A stretch of 64,000 bases of DNA from Polymorphobacter multimanifer (GTDB taxonomy: Bacteria; Pseudomonadota; Alphaproteobacteria; Sphingomonadales; Sphingomonadaceae), in the NCBI RefSeq assembly GCF_014205635.1, contig NZ_JACIIV010000011.1, positions 1-64,000 of the forward strand, written 5' to 3'. This document shows, one piece after another, positions 63,599-64,000 of this stretch. A program made the position numbers and the translations under genes. Each line of letters opens with the position of its first letter. The first letter of the stretch is position 1. Under the pieces are notes generated by a model that was given only the letters and a program-made list of their open reading frames with translations, made no database searches and was not told the origin of the DNA.

Positions 63599-64000
63599 CT
63601 AGTAAAGTCCGTAGCGCAGCGTGAGCAGGCCCGAGAGGGTGACGATCATGATGAGCACCAGCGGCAGGCCGGTGCGGGTATAGTCTCCGAACCTGTAGTC
63701 GCCGGCGGACATGATCATCATGTTGGTCTGGTAGGCGACCGGGGTGGCGTAGCAGAGGTTGCAGCCGAACAGCACGGCGAGGACGAGTGGCTCGACCGGC
63801 ACCGACAGCGCCTGGGCGAGGCTGAAGGCGATGGGGGTGCCCACGGCGGCGGCGGTGGTGTTGGAGGCAAAGTTGGTGAGGACGGTGACGAACACCATCA
63901 CCGCTGCCAGCACGGCGCCGGCGGGCAGATGGATGAGCCCCAGCGCCATAAGCTGGCCGAGCCAGGCGGCGGCGCCGCTTTCGAGGATGACGCGGCCGAC
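63599..64000 (-). CDS. SLC13/DASS-type transporter, C-terminal part (cut by window edge)
   Basis: The last 133 residues of a polytopic permease. FASNTTAAAVGTPIAFSLA is the conserved SNT-type motif of sodium/dicarboxylate and citrate carriers, followed by GCNLCYATPVAYQTNMMIMSAG and two terminal helices. The reading frame continues past the right edge, so the start, full length and any TrkA-C domains are not visible. Confidence 0.85.
   Translation of the reverse strand, partial: VGRVILESGAAAWLGQLMALGLIHLPAGAVLAAVMVFVTVLTNFASNTTAAAVGTPIAFSLAQALSVPVEPLVLAVLFGCNLCYATPVAYQTNMMIMSAGDYRFGDYTRTGLPLVLIMIVTLSGLLTLRYGLY

Overview
The window is a GC-rich, gene-dense bacterial chromosome segment, most likely from an alphaproteobacterium of the order Sphingomonadales. 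The basis is family content and gene order: an UrcA-family protein, a PEPxxWA-CTERM protein, a TIGR02300 protein, the order maf / RNase E/G-like / yacG / tRNA-Phe, the block Tim44-domain / mltA / smr, the split block aroA .. cmk / rpsA / ihfB, and several TonB-dependent receptors. Most start and stop codons overlap by 1-11 bases, so long polycistronic units are the rule. No CRISPR array, prophage or insertion sequence was recognised. Species assignment is not possible from the sequence alone.

Layout. 0.3-5.4 kb (minus): a heme/iron-type TonB-dependent receptor with a DUF6607 partner, each preceded by a similar Fur-box-like sequence, then a nitrilase and a DUF2243 membrane protein. 5.5-7.0 kb (plus): a small UrcA protein behind a sigma-54-like promoter and a DUF1295 membrane protein. 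7.0-9.1 kb (minus): ferredoxin, maf, a short RNase E/G-like protein, yacG and tRNA-Phe. 9.2-20.7 kb: a 2-hydroxyacid dehydrogenase, a DUF1134 protein, UDP-glucose dehydrogenase, tRNA-Ser, a DUF475/TerC-like membrane protein, an ECF sigma factor with an unusual kinase-like partner, a PEP-CTERM protein, and a tight operon of racemase, zinc alcohol dehydrogenase, prepilin peptidase (gspO) and a 2OG-Fe(II) dioxygenase. 21.0-25.4 kb (minus): a beta-helix-like lipoprotein followed by a large TonB-dependent receptor.

25.5-37.3 kb (minus) holds a complete type II secretion operon, gspC-D-E-F-G-H-I-J-K-L-M-N, extended by an unrecognised small gene and a second GspC-like PDZ protein. A modular hairpin repeat, with one other copy at about 20.8 kb, lies at the 5' end of gspG. 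37.3-39.2 kb: a DEAD-box RNA helicase behind a 442-base divergent region. 39.3-44.6 kb (minus): an apparent single transcription unit of Tim44-domain protein, MltA, Smr protein, enoyl-CoA hydratase, cytochrome P450, thioesterase and cyclophilin. 44.8-52.3 kb: tRNA-Leu, DUF1761 protein, ihfB, rpsA, cmk, wecB, a DUF2490 protein, aroA, a TIGR02300 protein and tRNA-Ala. 52.3-58.4 kb: polysaccharide genes (two glycosyltransferases, a Wzz-like protein, two O-antigen polymerase/ligase-like proteins). 58.4-62.7 kb: thioesterase, guaA, a serine beta-lactamase-like protein and an enoyl-CoA hydratase. 62.7-63.6 kb is a less GC-rich islet of small unfamiliar genes. The right edge cuts an SLC13-type transporter.

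How they fit together: Ugd, WecB, the glycosyltransferases, Wzz-like and Wzy-like proteins point to capsule or O-polysaccharide synthesis. The Gsp proteins with the distant GspO form a protein export machine. The two receptor pairs serve outer-membrane uptake. The rest is housekeeping. The most unusual items are the repeat at the gspG start, the sigma-associated kinase that lacks the APE segment, the extra T2SS genes, and the split of the aroA-cmk-rpsA block by wecB.
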